Source: Panopea generosa (Eukaryota > Mollusca > Bivalvia > Adapedonta > Hiatellidae). From it: a stretch of 64,000 bases of DNA. Under the pieces are notes generated by a model that did no database searches, was not told the origin of the DNA, and saw nothing but the letters and a program-made list of their open reading frames with translations. The stretch spans positions 11,058,987 through 11,122,986 of the forward strand of contig CM055896.1 of NCBI GenBank assembly GCA_029582155.1. Reading direction: 5' to 3'. Within the stretch, counting starts at the first letter, position 1; each line of letters starts with the position of its first letter. Shown in pieces: positions 12,301 to 21,527 of this stretch. A program made the position numbers and the translations under genes.

Positions 12301-14306
12301 CAGATGTCAGAAGTGTTTAACACTTATATGGACCTTTAAGAAATTATTTTATGCCTTCCATAGAAGTTAAAATTGCTTTATATCTTTAAGACTTCTTATG
12401 CAGATATCAGAAGTGTTTTATATATTTACACAGCTTGGGGTTATCTGTGGCAGAATAGTCTAAGGTACCGTCTCAAGATCACTTACATTTAACCACTAAG
12501 GTTGTTGGTTAGAGTTCAAATCGCTCCAAAACTTTTATGTGAGAAAATTTGCCAGTTGCTAGCGGAAGGATGGAGTTCTACTCAGATTCATTCTGAGGTC
12601 TTCATCCATCAATAAAACTGCATATGCCATATATAACCTGAAGTGTGTTGAAAATAGTGTTAAACCACATTCTACAGACCAACATGAACCTTCAAAAGAT
12701 TCCTTTATGCCTTTCGCAGATGTCAGTGTTTGACATCTTACACCTGCGTCAAACTTGTGGAGTTTCTGTAATATGCATTCCACTTACATCAGAGGTGTTT
12801 TATATCCATGTAACTGACTGAGTAACTTTGTATTCTAAGGTATACAATAGATTCTTTAAAGGGAATAAGGCCATTTATGTTTGTTTGCTGTGCTCTGACC
12901 AAATTTTTTTTATTAGAGTAAGCAGATAACAAATCTTTTTTTTTTGGCCAAAATTTGATTTTGCACATATATATATATTTAGTATCAAACAAAAATGGAC
13001 AGAAATCATAGTAAAAACTTTAGCGCTTTGAAAGTCAATAAAAAAGTTTGAGTACCTGCAATATTTTCATTGCAAATCTTTTTTTTTTTAAAGAACAGCT
13101 TTAATCATTCAAGGAAGCTGACGGAAAGACATCTGTCATGGCAATGACAGCCAATGACCTACCTGAGCTTTTCGGAGGTAAACAAGAGGTTCCTTGAGGT
13201 GTTCAGCGGGTGTCAGTGGTGGGTGGGGAGATATTGGGTGTGTCTGCAGATACTGGTATATCACATTACGTAGTTTCTTATCCCAACCTGTAAAAGTTGA
13301 CACAAGGATAAAGCCAAAATTAAAATATTGTTAGATTATTAAATTTTGCTTTCTCCCTTCTAATCCATAAAAAAAACTACCAATTAAAAATCTTTTTTTT
13401 TCCAGACTTTACAGTATGGCATAAAAAACAACACAGGAGTGAAAAAATTATATTGAGAAGTGTTGCAGGCAATACTTTGTCTATGTACATATGAAATCTG
13501 TTTCAAAATAAAAAGAAGATTACTTCCAAGGATTTGTGAATCTGACCAAAGAAAAAACAGAAAAATAAGTGATATGAACCAGTTCATCCATACCTGTAAC
13601 AGACAGTCCAGTCTGTACTCCCTTCCTTAGCTCTGACACTCTAATGTTCGTTTTAGAAATTTCAGTCTGAAATAAACATTATAAAAGTTAATAGTTTTCA
13701 GGAAAAATAAAATTATATATATAAAAGATTTGATATTATGGATGTTTTTTTAATTCTGTCAAAATGAAATATCAAAATATGATAATACAGTTTAAATTGA
13801 ACACCATCAAGGAAGGTAAAGATTGACCTCAATGTCATTATAGAAAACTGACATCAGCTATGAAAATTAACGTTTTAGAGTGGCCCACAATTCAAGGGGT
13901 AAAACTGCCACCCAATATGGTGTTCAATACTAATTCGATAAAAGGATCGTTTGGATGCACTGAATGTACCTGCCAACATCAATCAAATGTGGTCCAGTGG
14001 TTGAGCATCACCCACCTATAGGAAGATCATGGGTTTGATCCTCCATCACAGCTATAAATGGTGTCCTTGAGCAAGACTATTTTTTTGCATATGCTTTATA
14101 CTGGTACTACCTAGGAACGCTTTGATCATGATTTGTATAAATTGTAATATAATTTGTTTCACAATCGAAGTAAAATAAATATATCAATCAAATAATAAAA
14201 CACATCATACCTGAGCAGCATTATGTAGATCTGTGTAAATCTTTGATGCTTTAAGTGTTTGTAATAAATTCTTGATGTAAGCTTGTGAAAACTGTGACTC
14301 CATCAT
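250..14306 (-). CDS. TBC1D19: TBC1D19 orthologue, ten 5' coding exons (3' end outside window)
   Basis: TBC-domain proteins are mostly GTPase-activating proteins for Rab GTPases; the substrate of TBC1D19 is not something the sequence reveals. Ten minus-strand exons, each bounded by AG and GT, join in phase: 14306-14211, 13666-13594, 13287-13163, 11969-11895, 9719-9656, 4744-4648, 3975-3915, 2028-1917, 1178-1066 and 324-250. Together they encode about 297 residues. The translation follows vertebrate TBC1D19 closely over its whole length, for example EHLKEPLVYLRKAQ, WEKRILKSLNSMCTEL, RPVYAPKDFLEV and YYEQLKANVI. The family protein is roughly 520-530 residues, so about 230 C-terminal residues, including most of the TBC domain and its catalytic fingers, lie left of the window. 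No frameshift or stop was seen. Introns hold many SINE and MITE insertions but the exons are intact, so I read it as a live gene. Confidence 0.95.
425..756 (+). repeat. SINE family A copy with an insertion in the tRNA-like head
   Basis: tRNA-like head (A box GGTTAGCTCAGTCGGTAG; box B GTGAGTTTGAACCTC) then the shared body, ending in short AAACAAAC repeats. Compared with the copy at 3.34 kb, roughly 50 extra bases lie between the A and B boxes. Sits in a TBC1D19 intron, antisense to the gene. Confidence 0.8.
1066..1178 (-). CDS. TBC1D19: TBC1D19 coding exon 9 (start of TBC domain)
   Basis: 113 nt with acceptor TTTGTTTCAG and donor GTAAGT. It encodes (V)IAANHCPLAQEYAKKGCPV then SLRGDLYCQILGIEVDEF. 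The SLRGDLYCQIL block corresponds to the opening R--LW--LL helix of the TBC fold, with Tyr where Trp is usual. Confidence 0.93.
1917..2028 (-). CDS. TBC1D19: TBC1D19 coding exon 8
   Basis: 112 nt with acceptor TTTTTTAG and donor GTGTGT. It encodes RILFSEMAINQCQTGVDDNS, then EIPPEMFDTERVRLGKK, and leaves one base. The GVDD-S-IPPE-F---RV--GKK pattern matches vertebrate TBC1D19. The acceptor could also be read two bases further in, but only the first choice keeps frame with exon 7. Confidence 0.92.
2181..2685 (-). repeat. Diverged SINE family C copy (minus orientation)
   Basis: The right end (about 2590-2680) reads as an inverted tRNA-like head (GGATTCAAATTCACCACC, TTTGAGCTAGCC). The left part shares blocks with the copy at 5.37-6.07 kb, such as CACCTTATCTCTGCTAGTC and GTGGGAGACTTATGACTGTA. 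A low-complexity A/T and C-rich patch interrupts it near 2250-2390. Confidence 0.6.
3040..3224 (-). repeat. SINE family D copy (minus orientation)
   Basis: Reverse complement of the family body found at 13986 and 47788: blocks for a cttgagcaagac-type motif (here GTCTTGCTCAAAGAC), GCATATGC and an inverted box B (ggattgaacccac). The tail side is at 3040-3075. Confidence 0.75.
3335..3640 (+). repeat. SINE family A, near full-length copy
   Basis: Starts GTCCGATTAGCTCAGCTGG (A box), B box ATGAGTTTGAATCCC, then a ~200-bp body and a CAAT-repeat tail (CAATCAATCAATCAATCC). This is the best reference copy for the family. Located in the TBC1D19 intron between exons 7 and 8. Confidence 0.85.
3915..3975 (-). 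CDS. TBC1D19: TBC1D19 coding exon 7
   Basis: 61 nt with acceptor CTGTTTCAG and donor GTGAGT. The first base finishes the Gly codon from exon 6, then twenty codons encode TSTLWGLVQLPLRLNEINRL. The LGLIQ/LVQLPL-type block is typical of the family just ahead of the TBC domain. Confidence 0.92.
4145..4445 (-). repeat. Two diverged SINE family F fragments
   Basis: Bases 4145-4250 and 4340-4445 each carry the family F block CTTATATGAACTGCTC. The second also keeps an inverted tRNA-like head (GGAATTGAACCCGCAACC). Better copies are at 54.23 kb (minus) and 61.45 kb (plus). Confidence 0.6.
4648..4744 (-). CDS. TBC1D19: TBC1D19 coding exon 6
   Basis: 97 nt with acceptor CCCACTAG and donor GTGTGT. The carried-over G makes an Asp codon; the exon encodes LSQIRPVYAPKDFLEVIMG then LQNPNYVAGDST and ends with two bases (GG) that complete a Gly codon with exon 7. 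Two donor registers are possible within the run of three Gs; this one keeps the frame. Confidence 0.93.
5019..5165 (+). mobile_element. Fragment of a Tigger-like MITE
   Basis: Begins with CAATCAAACCTGTGTAAGC and ends in a block shared with the intact element at 10766 (CATGTCTTAAAAGGCCACTT, TTGCTCC). The right terminal repeat is decayed. Non-autonomous, no coding capacity. Confidence 0.6.
5370..6075 (-). repeat. SINE family C copy split by a later MITE insertion
   Basis: The two halves (5370-5505 and 5966-6075) join into one element like that at 2.2-2.68 kb. The right half carries an inverted tRNA-like head (GTTACCAACTGAGTTAGC). The 460-bp MITE at 5506-5965 separates them. Confidence 0.7.
5506..5965. 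mobile_element. 460-bp Tigger/mariner-like MITE with TA target duplication
   Basis: The left end CACTCCGGTCCCGTTATA mirrors the right end, which on the opposite strand reads CACTCGGGTCCCATTGTA; further inside, GCGTTATA-type blocks also repeat in inverted order. TA dinucleotides flank both ends (5504-5505 and 5966-5967). No transposase frame is present, so mobilisation in trans by a Tc1/mariner-pogo enzyme is inferred. Confidence 0.8.
6489..6690 (-). repeat. SINE family A copy, 5'-truncated (minus)
   Basis: Antisense family A body from the tail (ATTGATTGAATATTTAATG) through AACTGATAACTTTCC; the tRNA-like head is absent, as expected of truncated reverse transcription. Confidence 0.8.
6983..7290 (+). 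repeat. SINE family E copy
   Basis: Box-B-like GCGGGTTTGATCCCC near 7030, then a body with the blocks AATGTGACTGGGTGGGG and GTCTGCAGCACGATACTCC and an ACAACAAC-type tail. A second copy is at 43.21 kb. The central block may be a shared SINE superfamily core such as the Meta domain; that assignment is not verified. Confidence 0.7.
7605..7985 (-). repeat. SINE family F fragment followed by a full SINE A copy (minus)
   Basis: 7605-7695 holds the family F block (TGAATTGCTCTCGAGTCT). 7703-7985 is a near-complete antisense family A element: tail ATTGATTGAATATTTAGTG, body, then inverted head with ACTCACGACCCCTGGATTG. Confidence 0.78.
8033..8272 (-). repeat. SINE family B copy (minus)
   Basis: Antisense: tail side GGATTTAATATCATTTTC, body CCAGTTTTATTACTGGAGG, inverted box B GGACTCGAACCTGCAACC and inverted A box (CACTCAGTCGAGGAAGACC). 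Near full length. Confidence 0.82.
8909..9160. mobile_element. 252-bp MITE with ~50-bp terminal inverted repeats
   Basis: The left arm starts TGATACCCACGAGTGTCAAT. The right arm, read on the minus strand, starts TGATACCCACGTGCAATTC and continues in parallel (CTCCAT, ATCA, CCGTGGGA) for about 50 bases. An unrelated ~150-bp core lies between. No transposase. Lies in the intron between TBC1D19 exons 5 and 6. Confidence 0.8.
9656..9719 (-). CDS. TBC1D19: TBC1D19 coding exon 5
   Basis: 64 nt with acceptor TTTTCCTACAG and donor GTATTT. It encodes RPDKEQKDLLSRWTELGTDG plus P and one spare base. The EQK-LL--W-E-GTD pattern matches TBC1D19. Confidence 0.92.
10443..10595 (+). repeat. Dispersed repeat also present at 60.33 kb
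   Basis: Shares the blocks AAGTAAATTCAAT, TTGTCTAAGGAA and ATCACTGATTGGAT-type sequence, in the same order and spacing, with 60332-60480. No tRNA-like head was seen. Type of element unknown. Confidence 0.5.
10766..10949. mobile_element. ~180-bp Tigger-like MITE
   Basis: TATGGTCAAACCTGAATAAG at the left end and, read on the minus strand, a matching AACAGTCAAACCTGTTTTAAG at the right end (shown as AAACAGGTTTGACTG on the plus strand). Typical of non-autonomous Tc1/mariner-Tigger relatives. A fragment of the same element is at 5019-5165. Confidence 0.72.
10960..11238 (-). repeat. SINE family A copy (minus)
   Basis: Antisense body (CCAGTACTCGAGCACACC, AACTGATAACTTTCCCAC) and inverted tRNA-like head (CATGACCCCTGGACTAATAG; AGCTAACCAGGCC). 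Full-length but diverged; abuts the MITE on its left. Confidence 0.8.
11463..11860. repeat. 36-bp minisatellite in TBC1D19 intron 4
   Basis: About ten AT-rich units of period 36, typified by CACTAAGAGCACCTTATTTC plus ATTAATTTATAAACAT; units diverge toward both edges. The array stops about 35 bases short of the exon 4 donor at 11894. Confidence 0.85.
11895..11969 (-). CDS. TBC1D19: TBC1D19 coding exon 4
   Basis: 75 nt, exactly 25 codons, phase 0 at both ends, with acceptor TGTTTCAG and donor GTAAGT. It encodes QAWEKRILKSLNSMCTELNI then PLARK, one of the most conserved stretches of the family. A 36-bp minisatellite begins a few tens of bases past the donor. Confidence 0.94.
12440..12672 (+). 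repeat. SINE family B copy
   Basis: tRNA-Leu-like head (TAGTCTAAGGTACCGTCTC) then the body GTTCTACTCAGATTCATTC and CATATGCCATATATAACC and the family end GTTAAACC. Sense relative to the plus strand, so antisense to TBC1D19. Confidence 0.82.
13163..13287 (-). CDS. TBC1D19: TBC1D19 coding exon 3
   Basis: 125 nt with acceptor TTTTACAG and donor GTAGGT. The single base carried over from exon 2 completes a Gly codon; the exon then encodes WDKKLRNVIYQYLQ, a proline-rich stretch (HPISPHPPLTP) and AEHLKEPLVYLRKAQ. The last block is nearly identical to the vertebrate protein. Confidence 0.92.
13594..13666 (-). CDS. TBC1D19: TBC1D19 coding exon 2
   Basis: 73 nt between a TTATTTCAG acceptor and a GTATGG donor. 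It encodes TEISKTNIRVSELRKGVQTG and a few more residues and leaves one base over (phase 1). It continues exon 1 and leads into GWDKKL of exon 3, the same order as in vertebrate TBC1D19. Confidence 0.88.
13986..14195 (+). repeat. SINE family D, full copy
   Basis: Head GTGGTCCAGTGGTTGAGCAT, box B ATGGGTTTGATCC, body GTGTCCTTGAGCAAGAC and GCATATGC, end TTGTTTCACAATCGAAG followed by AAATAAATATATCAATC. Ends 15 bases from the first coding exon's donor. Confidence 0.82.
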
Positions 14307-14340
14307 CAGAGCTGGACGTAAAATAATCCCACAAACTTTG
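14211..14340 (-). CDS. TBC1D19: TBC1D19 first coding exon (start codon at 14306)
   Basis: The exon follows a TTTTCAG acceptor (exon starts at 14340) and ends at a GTATGA donor after 14211. Bases 14340-14307 would be 5' UTR. Two ATGs in tandem (14306-14304 and 14303-14301) open the frame, which runs 32 codons to the donor in phase 0 (MMESQFSQAYIKNLLQTLK...). I chose the first ATG. The frame is open a little further upstream, but with no ATG before an in-frame TGA, and the peptide length from this start matches the vertebrate N-terminus to within a few residues. Confidence 0.85.
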
Positions 14341-14699
14341 CTGAAAATATCAAACCATGATTTTCAGACTGGATCTGCGGCTGATTTTATTGAAGCATAG
14401 CAACCGAATTTTAGAGAAATAACAATAATTACAACTGTATGTCGGTTGTAACCAGTGAATTTATACAAAAGTTACCTAACTTTATGAAGGGTATGTCAGT
14501 ATTGAGTGCTAAATATGTTTACTCGTGTATAATCAGTGCTGTATACAAAATGTCTTGTTTATATATCAACAATATAGCGGTGCAAAGTAATTTTCACACG
14601 CCGTATTTATTACCAATATCGTTCGGAACGAAGAACTTTCTGATACAGATTGCAATAAACTGGTACGGCTATATTGATTGTAAGCAATTATCAAAATAT

Positions 14700-15985
14700 G
14701 TCTGAATACAATATAAGATACAATGTTTTATTTCGTGAAAAAGGGCCTCCGGCCCAATTATATATTATTTATAGCAAAGAGTATGAGCTACAAGAAACAT
14801 ATATATTATAAACATGGCATTAAGTAATTGGAGTTACGTATCGTATGCATGCATGTTAGGCCCCAATATATGTAATTTATTTCTTTTTAGCAGTCATTAA
14901 ATATGAAAGGAGCTTTTGTTATTTTACAAGTGTCTTCCATATGTAGAATATTGTTAAAAAAAATTAGATCAGTTTCACCAGAGTAACAAGAAAATATAAG
15001 GAGATCTGTTTAAAAGAATACATGATACCAATGACTTACATAGAGAAGGAAAAGCAACTGATTGAGATGTTATGAACGATCGGATATTCACGCAAAATCT
15101 CGTGAAATCTCGTTTTCAAATATTTTAACTTCCATTCCTCTTAAAAATACAAATTAAAGTTCTTTCTTTGCACAATGGAATTCTCTACCAAAGAGACAAT
15201 TCCCAGCAAATTGTGTTTATAATTGTTGAAGTACTTATTATCACAATATCACTGCAACTCAGTAAAAAATCAAGGAAAGTACTTGAAATCTACTTCAAAG
15301 TGAACTTTTTTTAAATTCAAGATCGTTTTGCGTGTTTAAAACTTTATAAAACACGGATTTTTTGACAGTTATTTATTTTTTCCTACCATTAGATAAATGG
15401 TCAGTTTTTTAGAAATCACCACTGAAAATTAAATGCTGATACCAGATTTCTGTCATTTCAGAATTGTTGGTTTGAACCGCGTCATGGGTGAATAGCTGAC
15501 ATATCATAACCCCGGAAATTGATAGGTATCACAAAAAACATTGAAATTTACAGTAAAATATTATAACATTAGGAAGTCAATCACATTCACCAAACGCAAC
15601 ACTGTTATCAACAGAACTGTTAACATCTAAACTATTTACAAAAATCGGATTGAATCTTTTCAGTCGTATCGGCATATTCATATCCCCATACCTGTGAGGC
15701 ATCTTCTGAGCATACAATAAGTTGGAACCATGGAATCAAAGAGTTTAACCAATATATTATGCAAAATCATTCCAAAACTGTCGTTGATATAATATTTCAA
15801 AATGGCAAATGTACCTTTTTCAGGCTGCGCTGCCAGTTTATTTTTTTTGAGAAGACCATGACAATTTCAGGTTAAACAATAAACCCACATATTGATAACA
15901 AGATGAAGTGCGAATAAGCTTATCGTCATACAACCGGAGTTGACCACCACTTCTAAAACATGAATAATAAACGTTCAGTTTTCTT
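14700..15985. other. Upstream flank of TBC1D19; no further gene seen
   Basis: AT-rich sequence without a convincing reading frame. Apart from the possible first exon near 15.04-15.11 kb I see no repeats that match others in the window. Confidence 0.5.
15040..15112 (-). promoter_or_regulatory. Possible non-coding first exon and promoter of TBC1D19
   Basis: The coding exon at 14211-14340 starts at a good acceptor, so a spliced 5' UTR exon is expected upstream. The first strong minus-strand donor is CTAT|GTAAGTCA at 15040/15039. Just upstream of it are two direct TCTCG-type half sites (rendered as CGAGATTTCACGAGATT on the minus strand) and a short CpG-bearing stretch, which could mark the start site. 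This is inference from position and motif only; the 5' boundary is arbitrary. Confidence 0.3.
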
Positions 15986-16008
15986 GGAATTAACAGCCAT
16001 GCCCGATG

Positions 16009-16090
16009 AGAGACACACTTTGAACTCGATTTGTCTAAGTTGTAAGAACTTGTTTCACAATCGAAGTAAAATAAATAAGTTCAAACTATA
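16009..16090 (+). repeat. SINE family D, 3' fragment
   Basis: Only the 3' end of the family remains: GATTTGTCTAAGTTG, TTGTTTCACAATCGAAG and an AAATAAATAAG tail. Confidence 0.7.
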
Positions 16091-16499
16091 AACTAGAGAC
16101 AGTATTCATGTAACACTTACAGCGTTGATGCCGTTTTCTCCACACATGTGGCGCCAACGGCAAGTAAAATGCATAACATACAAGGTATATCAATTGTAAT
16201 GAATATACCAGTGACACATTTAAATTTACACAGGTACAACAATTCATTAAAGACACGAAACGTTTTGTCAACTACTGACTCTCGGCATCAGATACCAAAT
16301 TTAATGCAGCCCTTCAATGCACTGGAACGATGTTATGAAAGCACTTAAAACATGTTATGTCTTTTCTCTCTTTTTCTTACCTCCAACTTTAATTATTTGT
16401 TTCAGTTTATTTATCTCTTCGTTTCTTTGAGTGTTTGTTTACATTCTATTGAATGCTTTTATTGCCACCTTGATGCTAATGTTATTTGTATATTGAAAG

Positions 16500-18860
16500 G
16501 GGATGGTCGTAACTAATGTTGCTATAACTTGTGGCCCAATTCGTTTGCTATGTAAATTATGAAATAAGTATGTTTAAACTAATGAATATACCAATACCAG
16601 AACAATGTGCAGAGAACATGTTATAAAGAAGGAAAGTTAAATGGGGCTAATCTTTTCTCACTGTCTTGTTCGAAAAGTACATAGTTCAATTGTTGTGCGA
16701 ATACATATTTTAGTTTTACTTTACATAGATATGAAGACATTTAATAATTTACCGGTCATGTATTTGTATTCTATCATTCGGTGATTACTATTATTTTGTT
16801 TTCAATTAAGTTTCGTTCACAACAACCCACAACTGTTTAAAACTTCCCATCTCACATTCACCCATGGTTATTTCATAAATTAAATGGCCATATTACAGTA
16901 TTCTGGGTTTTAACGAATTCCAGATAGAATACAGTTTGGCATTTAGATGAGTGATAAAACACAATTGGTTGTTGCGATCTTTATTGCATGAAAATGAAGC
17001 ATCGAGTGTGCGAAATGTACGCTCAGTCTGAATAACTGTGCATAAACTATACTGAAATTAACGTTTCATAAGTTGTTTCCCTTGGCGATGTAACGTTAAT
17101 CAAATTAGGATCGTTTGTAAATTGTGGAACTGAGTATGGGAAGGGGATATAATTTTGCAGTATATTGGGGGTGTGTGGGGGGGGGGGGGTTCAAGGTGTA
17201 AGCCCACCATTTATTTTTGTTATTTATTTTATAGTAAATAACAAAGTTTGCATGCTTGTCATTCATTGATTGTCGAACCCAAAATGAAAGAAGTGAAACT
17301 TACATTTTATTATTTGTCATCAACCTCTGCACTACCAAAATATGATGAGAAAAGTAGGAGTCATGTGTCATTTAACTTTTTTTTATTTTATGTTCAGTGT
17401 GTACACTGTTGACGAAGTGAAATAGACGTCAGAAATCATGTATCCATACCCAATTTCCAAGCAGAAATTTACTTAAAAAATTACCATTCCGGCAAACATG
17501 ACAATTCTTTTAACATGTTCGAAATACAGCAATAATACCATTTAAATAAAATAATGAGCATTAAACTAAGGAAAAATTATTTTAAAAAATTTATTAAAGT
17601 ATTTCCTGTTTCCAATGGCTACATGTATGTATCAAACGAACACGCAATGTTGCCCTGTTATGGAGAGTTGTTTATTGGTTGTGTAATGTTGTTTCGCTGT
17701 AAGCTTAGAGTTTAACACATTTCTGTTAATATACTACTTCTGTCCTGTTGATTGTTTAAAGAGTAAAACAGTTAGTAAATTTCCGAAATAGCGCTTAGCG
17801 CCATACCTTTTACGTGTGAAATTGATTTAGATAGCCATAAGTCTGGGTACGTTCGTGCTAGCAAGTTGCTTCTTATAATTGCATTCACAGCTGATGATCT
17901 ATAAGGTGTCTAATTATATATTACTTAACCAAAACAACACACAGACATAGGCACATCACGCACATTTTCTCAATTATTATAACAGACTTAAATTCGCCAC
18001 ACGAAGCAATGTTTTCAGTCACGTTCAATTAGCATTATGTTTATATGTAATTAAGCGACCATTTGAGTACAGTATTAAATGTGTAATTTTGAAAAGAAGT
18101 CTGAATGCAAAAAATAATAATTTATAAACATTTGCCATCATTCACTAAAAAAGAGTTCACACAACATAATAAATCAAATATTAAAATAACACTAAGTGAT
18201 TTAGTTTTTAATTGTTACTTAATTTCTTTGTTATTATACTAAACATGCAATTTTAAAAGAAGTCAGATAAATCTTCTTTTTTTTGTGACAAGTAGGCCTA
18301 CACGTTATATCATTTTCGCTCAATACCTAGAACGTGCCAGACTCTTAACTAATACTAATATTTGATATATAAGCAGCAAAGTCCATCAACTATTTAAGAG
18401 AGAAAATGAACATCAGCAGCCCATATGGTTCAGTATGTGAAGCATTCGGCCTGTAAATAAAACATAACGAGATGAAGTTCCGGACTTTTTATATATATTT
18501 TCCCGCCCAGTTTCATTTAGCACACGGTAACAACACCAATTAAAATGAATAGGAACAAAAGGGTGCACATTGTGATGCACTAATCGATGCATTTCTGAAT
18601 TAATTGGTTGATATTTTAGCTAAATATAAACAAACATGTTTAATATTTTATTAAATGCGTGATATTTTTGACAAAAATGGCCAGAGGGGTTAAATTACAT
18701 TTACACATAAAACAATAAAACAATAAAAGAGGTATTACAATAACCAAAATTTTGACAAGTTATGTACCAAATGTTTTAAATAGCAGAGTTGTTAACTTTT
18801 GTGAAAATAACTGTGTAATTTTATACATGTTATTTGGATTTAGAAAAGTCGATGCTATAT
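16500..18860. other. Intergenic, nothing recognised
   Basis: AT-rich, with no frame, repeat family or tRNA-like head that I can identify. A run of 13 G lies at 17177-17189, after a short TG stretch. Confidence 0.5.
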
Positions 18861-18889
18861 TTCTATTAAAACGTTTGCTACAATATTAA

Positions 18890-19375
18890 ATTTTAAAAGG
18901 TAAATTATTCGGTGCGTTTATCGATTTAAAACGAGCGTTTGGCTCCGTAAATAGCACCTAACCGGTTAGGGTTTGGCGGAACATTTCTAAGAATAATTCG
19001 TGCAATGTACCATTGTAAAAAATCGTATGTGAATCATTGTAAAATATTTTCCGATTTGTTCGACGATTCGATTGGGTTAAGACAAAGAGAGCCAATCTCC
19101 CGCATAATGTTTGCAGTATTTATAGGAACATTGAATTGCTGGAACGAAATAAAGTTAAATGTGGTATTTCGATTGACGATTTTTTTAATAGTGTTAGATT
19201 TCGCAAATTATCTAATAATAGTTGGGAAAACACATTAGATTTACAACACAGTTTAAATAATTTATCGTTTAATCGTGATATTGGGGTTAGAAAAAAAATA
19301 TTGCTAAAACAATCAGGTTTTGTTTTTAAGAAGAAAAGAGCAAGACAGGTATTAGAAAATAGAAATTGATGAAAA
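18890..19375 (+). pseudogene. Decayed non-LTR retrotransposon reverse transcriptase
   Basis: Conceptual translation across frameshifts gives RT palm motifs: AFIDLKRAFGSVN (usual F-D-K-AFD-V, with the second catalytic Asp changed to Gly) near 18915, then RAMYHCKKSYVN and SIGLRQREPISRIMFAVFIG (usual GLRQGEP-SP-LF) near 19000-19125. Stops and frame changes make it non-functional. A SINE B copy follows directly. The remaining frame at 19136-19369 may be more of the same element. Confidence 0.7.
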
Positions 19376-19407
19376 TAGTTTAATTGACGTTGTAAATTAT
19401 TCAAAGG

Positions 19408-19640
19408 GTCCTCTGTGGCCGAGTGGCCTAAGGCGCCGCCTCAAGATCACTTACTCTCACCGATAAGGTCCGTAGGTTCGAGTCCCGCTCGCTCCAAATA
19501 CTTTATGTGAGAAAGTTTCAAGTTACTTGCGGGAGGACGGTGGTTTTACTCAGTCTGAGGTCTTCCTCAACCAGTAAAACTGGATACGCCATATATAACC
19601 TGAAACGTGTCAAAAATGACGTTAAACCCCATTCAAAAAA
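19408..19640 (+). repeat. SINE family B, best-preserved copy
   Basis: Head GTCCTCTGTGGCCGAGTGG (A box) and box B GTAGGTTCGAGTCCC close to a tRNA-Leu gene, then body GGTGGTTTTACTCAGTCTGAG, CAGTAAAACTGGATACGCC and the family end GTTAAACCCC. It is the least mutated member here and so perhaps the youngest. Confidence 0.88.
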
Positions 19641-19644
19641 CAAC

Positions 19645-21420
19645 TATTTAAAAAATATTAGGGTTGTATTTCAATACACAGGTTCATTGTTTTAAATAAT
19701 CAATCATTATATTGGAAATCCCTTAAAATCATAAAATTAATCAATGAATTATTAATACATATTTGTAAATATGATATATTACCTAAACATGTATGCAATT
19801 ATTTGACACGTTGATGTTGTTTTATTTTAATTTTAAACTTAGGACCCCCAGTCAAATGGTTTGGAACGCATACTGTATCTTCAATTTTGTAAATATATTT
19901 TGGGAGTGGTTGTAACAATGCCGTGTATGATGAATTGAGCGAAACTGCACTGTCTATAAACAGGCATATAAATATTATAAAATATTTATTAAATTTCCTT
20001 AGTAATATAACATAGTTGATATTTCAGCATTTTGGCATAGGAATCTAAAAGCGGTTTTATAAAATTGACAAGTATGATCAAAATGTAATCATCTGAGTAC
20101 GAATTTAAGAATCTTTGGGGGAAAACCCTAATCAAACAGTAAATACCAATTCTTTTCGTGTTTTTTTTTCTAAACAAATAGTTGAAATAGCCAGAAATAG
20201 TTTGCTTAAATTTATATTGAAATCCCCCCAAAATAGTTTAAATCTTTGTAATTTAATCACAATGTTATCCGATGTAAAAACATACAATGCTGCTTAATAA
20301 GTACTTTGTTTTCATTCTAAATTTAAGAGTAAATATTTAGTTATGTTGCTTTTGCTTCAATTCGTTTAGGAAAGTAAAGGAAGTTGATTAACTAGCATCA
20401 CGGTGATAATAGCACATGTACGCTGAACGTTTCTGAGAAGGCATATTAAAATGTATACTTATTATGGCATTTTGTGTTTAAAACAAAATGGCCAATATTT
20501 ATTGGCATTATATTGGGGGTTTTTTTACAAAATGACTATATTTCATTATATTTCTGCCTAAATATATAGGTGAAAGGATTACTATCAATCCTGCTGGTTA
20601 ACTGTGTCGGGTTAGGATGACTATTCGCTCCTTTTGATGACGAGTTGACATCTTTATTATACGCAGTGCTTCAAATACTGTCCTGTCAGAATAATCAAAA
20701 CTAAAGGAGTTATTAAATAACCGACATTTGAAGAAAAGCAAGATGTTTATTGTTAAAATAGATGTTAACACTTCTTTGCTGAAAATTTTGATGAATGCAC
20801 CACGTTCTTCAGGTAAATACATTCTTAGTTACTGGCAGGCATATTGAAATGCTCATGTTTTGTAGTGTTTTATAGAGAACAGTGCAAAATGAATTGCTTT
20901 GTAAGACTTGTACTATCGCCACGGATACTATAATTATTTCTTTATCATTTTACTGATAGGAAACTCCATTAAATGTGTAGTAGGTTATCCAAATACAACT
21001 ACGATATCTCGTTTTTCTCATCGATACGATATCGGATAACTAATTGGGATTTTAATCTGTGTGGATATTATATAGAGTTCAAGCATTCTTATTATCAAGC
21101 TGTAGTCAAACGTGGATGAAGGAAAAAAAATAAACGTTGCTTTCCAGTAAACGAGCACACTATATCACATTTCAATTTTTATTTTGCATAGATTGTGAAG
21201 TAAGTAGCAGAACGTATATACATCTCTTTGATTTGCACAATTGCAGGTATTTTTCTTATTCTGGTGTGACACGAAACGGTAAATCGTGGAGGAACTTACC
21301 TGTATGGTTGGCTTTCCGTCGCACACCACGGATAACACTCTTGTACGTTTTACAAAGTGTACGTATAATATATATCCCAATATTTGTTAAAAAATATTAC
21401 AACCTTCATAAGTATTATTA
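19645..21420. other. Intergenic, no gene recognised
   Basis: AT-rich; the short frames here show no family signature. Possibly further remains of the LINE upstream, but no motif supports that. Confidence 0.45.
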
Positions 21421-21527
21421 ATTTTATAATCTATATGTAATAATTTCTTGGGCACGCAACGTTACATTTCTTCGATGTGCGGTGTACCGTTGGGGCTCTA
21501 GCCGCATAATTATTAAATTAAGTAAAG

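Noticed and set aside
14439..14705. 88-codon frame next to the TBC1D19 start exon
   Set aside because: Opposite strand, no recognisable domain; likely chance in the first intron/upstream flank.
16096..16160. A minus-strand mini-exon reading MCGENGINA followed by a GTAAGT donor
   Set aside because: Its phase does not fit the acceptor of the first TBC1D19 coding exon, and no other gene joins to it. It could still be an unrelated or non-coding start.
19408..19495. A tRNA-Leu-like gene
   Set aside because: It is the head of a SINE B element; the same head and body recur at six other places and the anticodon arm does not fold convincingly.
20598..20822. Minus-strand frame with an FSFDYSDRTVFEALR stretch faintly like a Sec7 segment
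   Set aside because: The resemblance is confined to about 12 residues, and the flanking conserved parts of Sec7 are absent.
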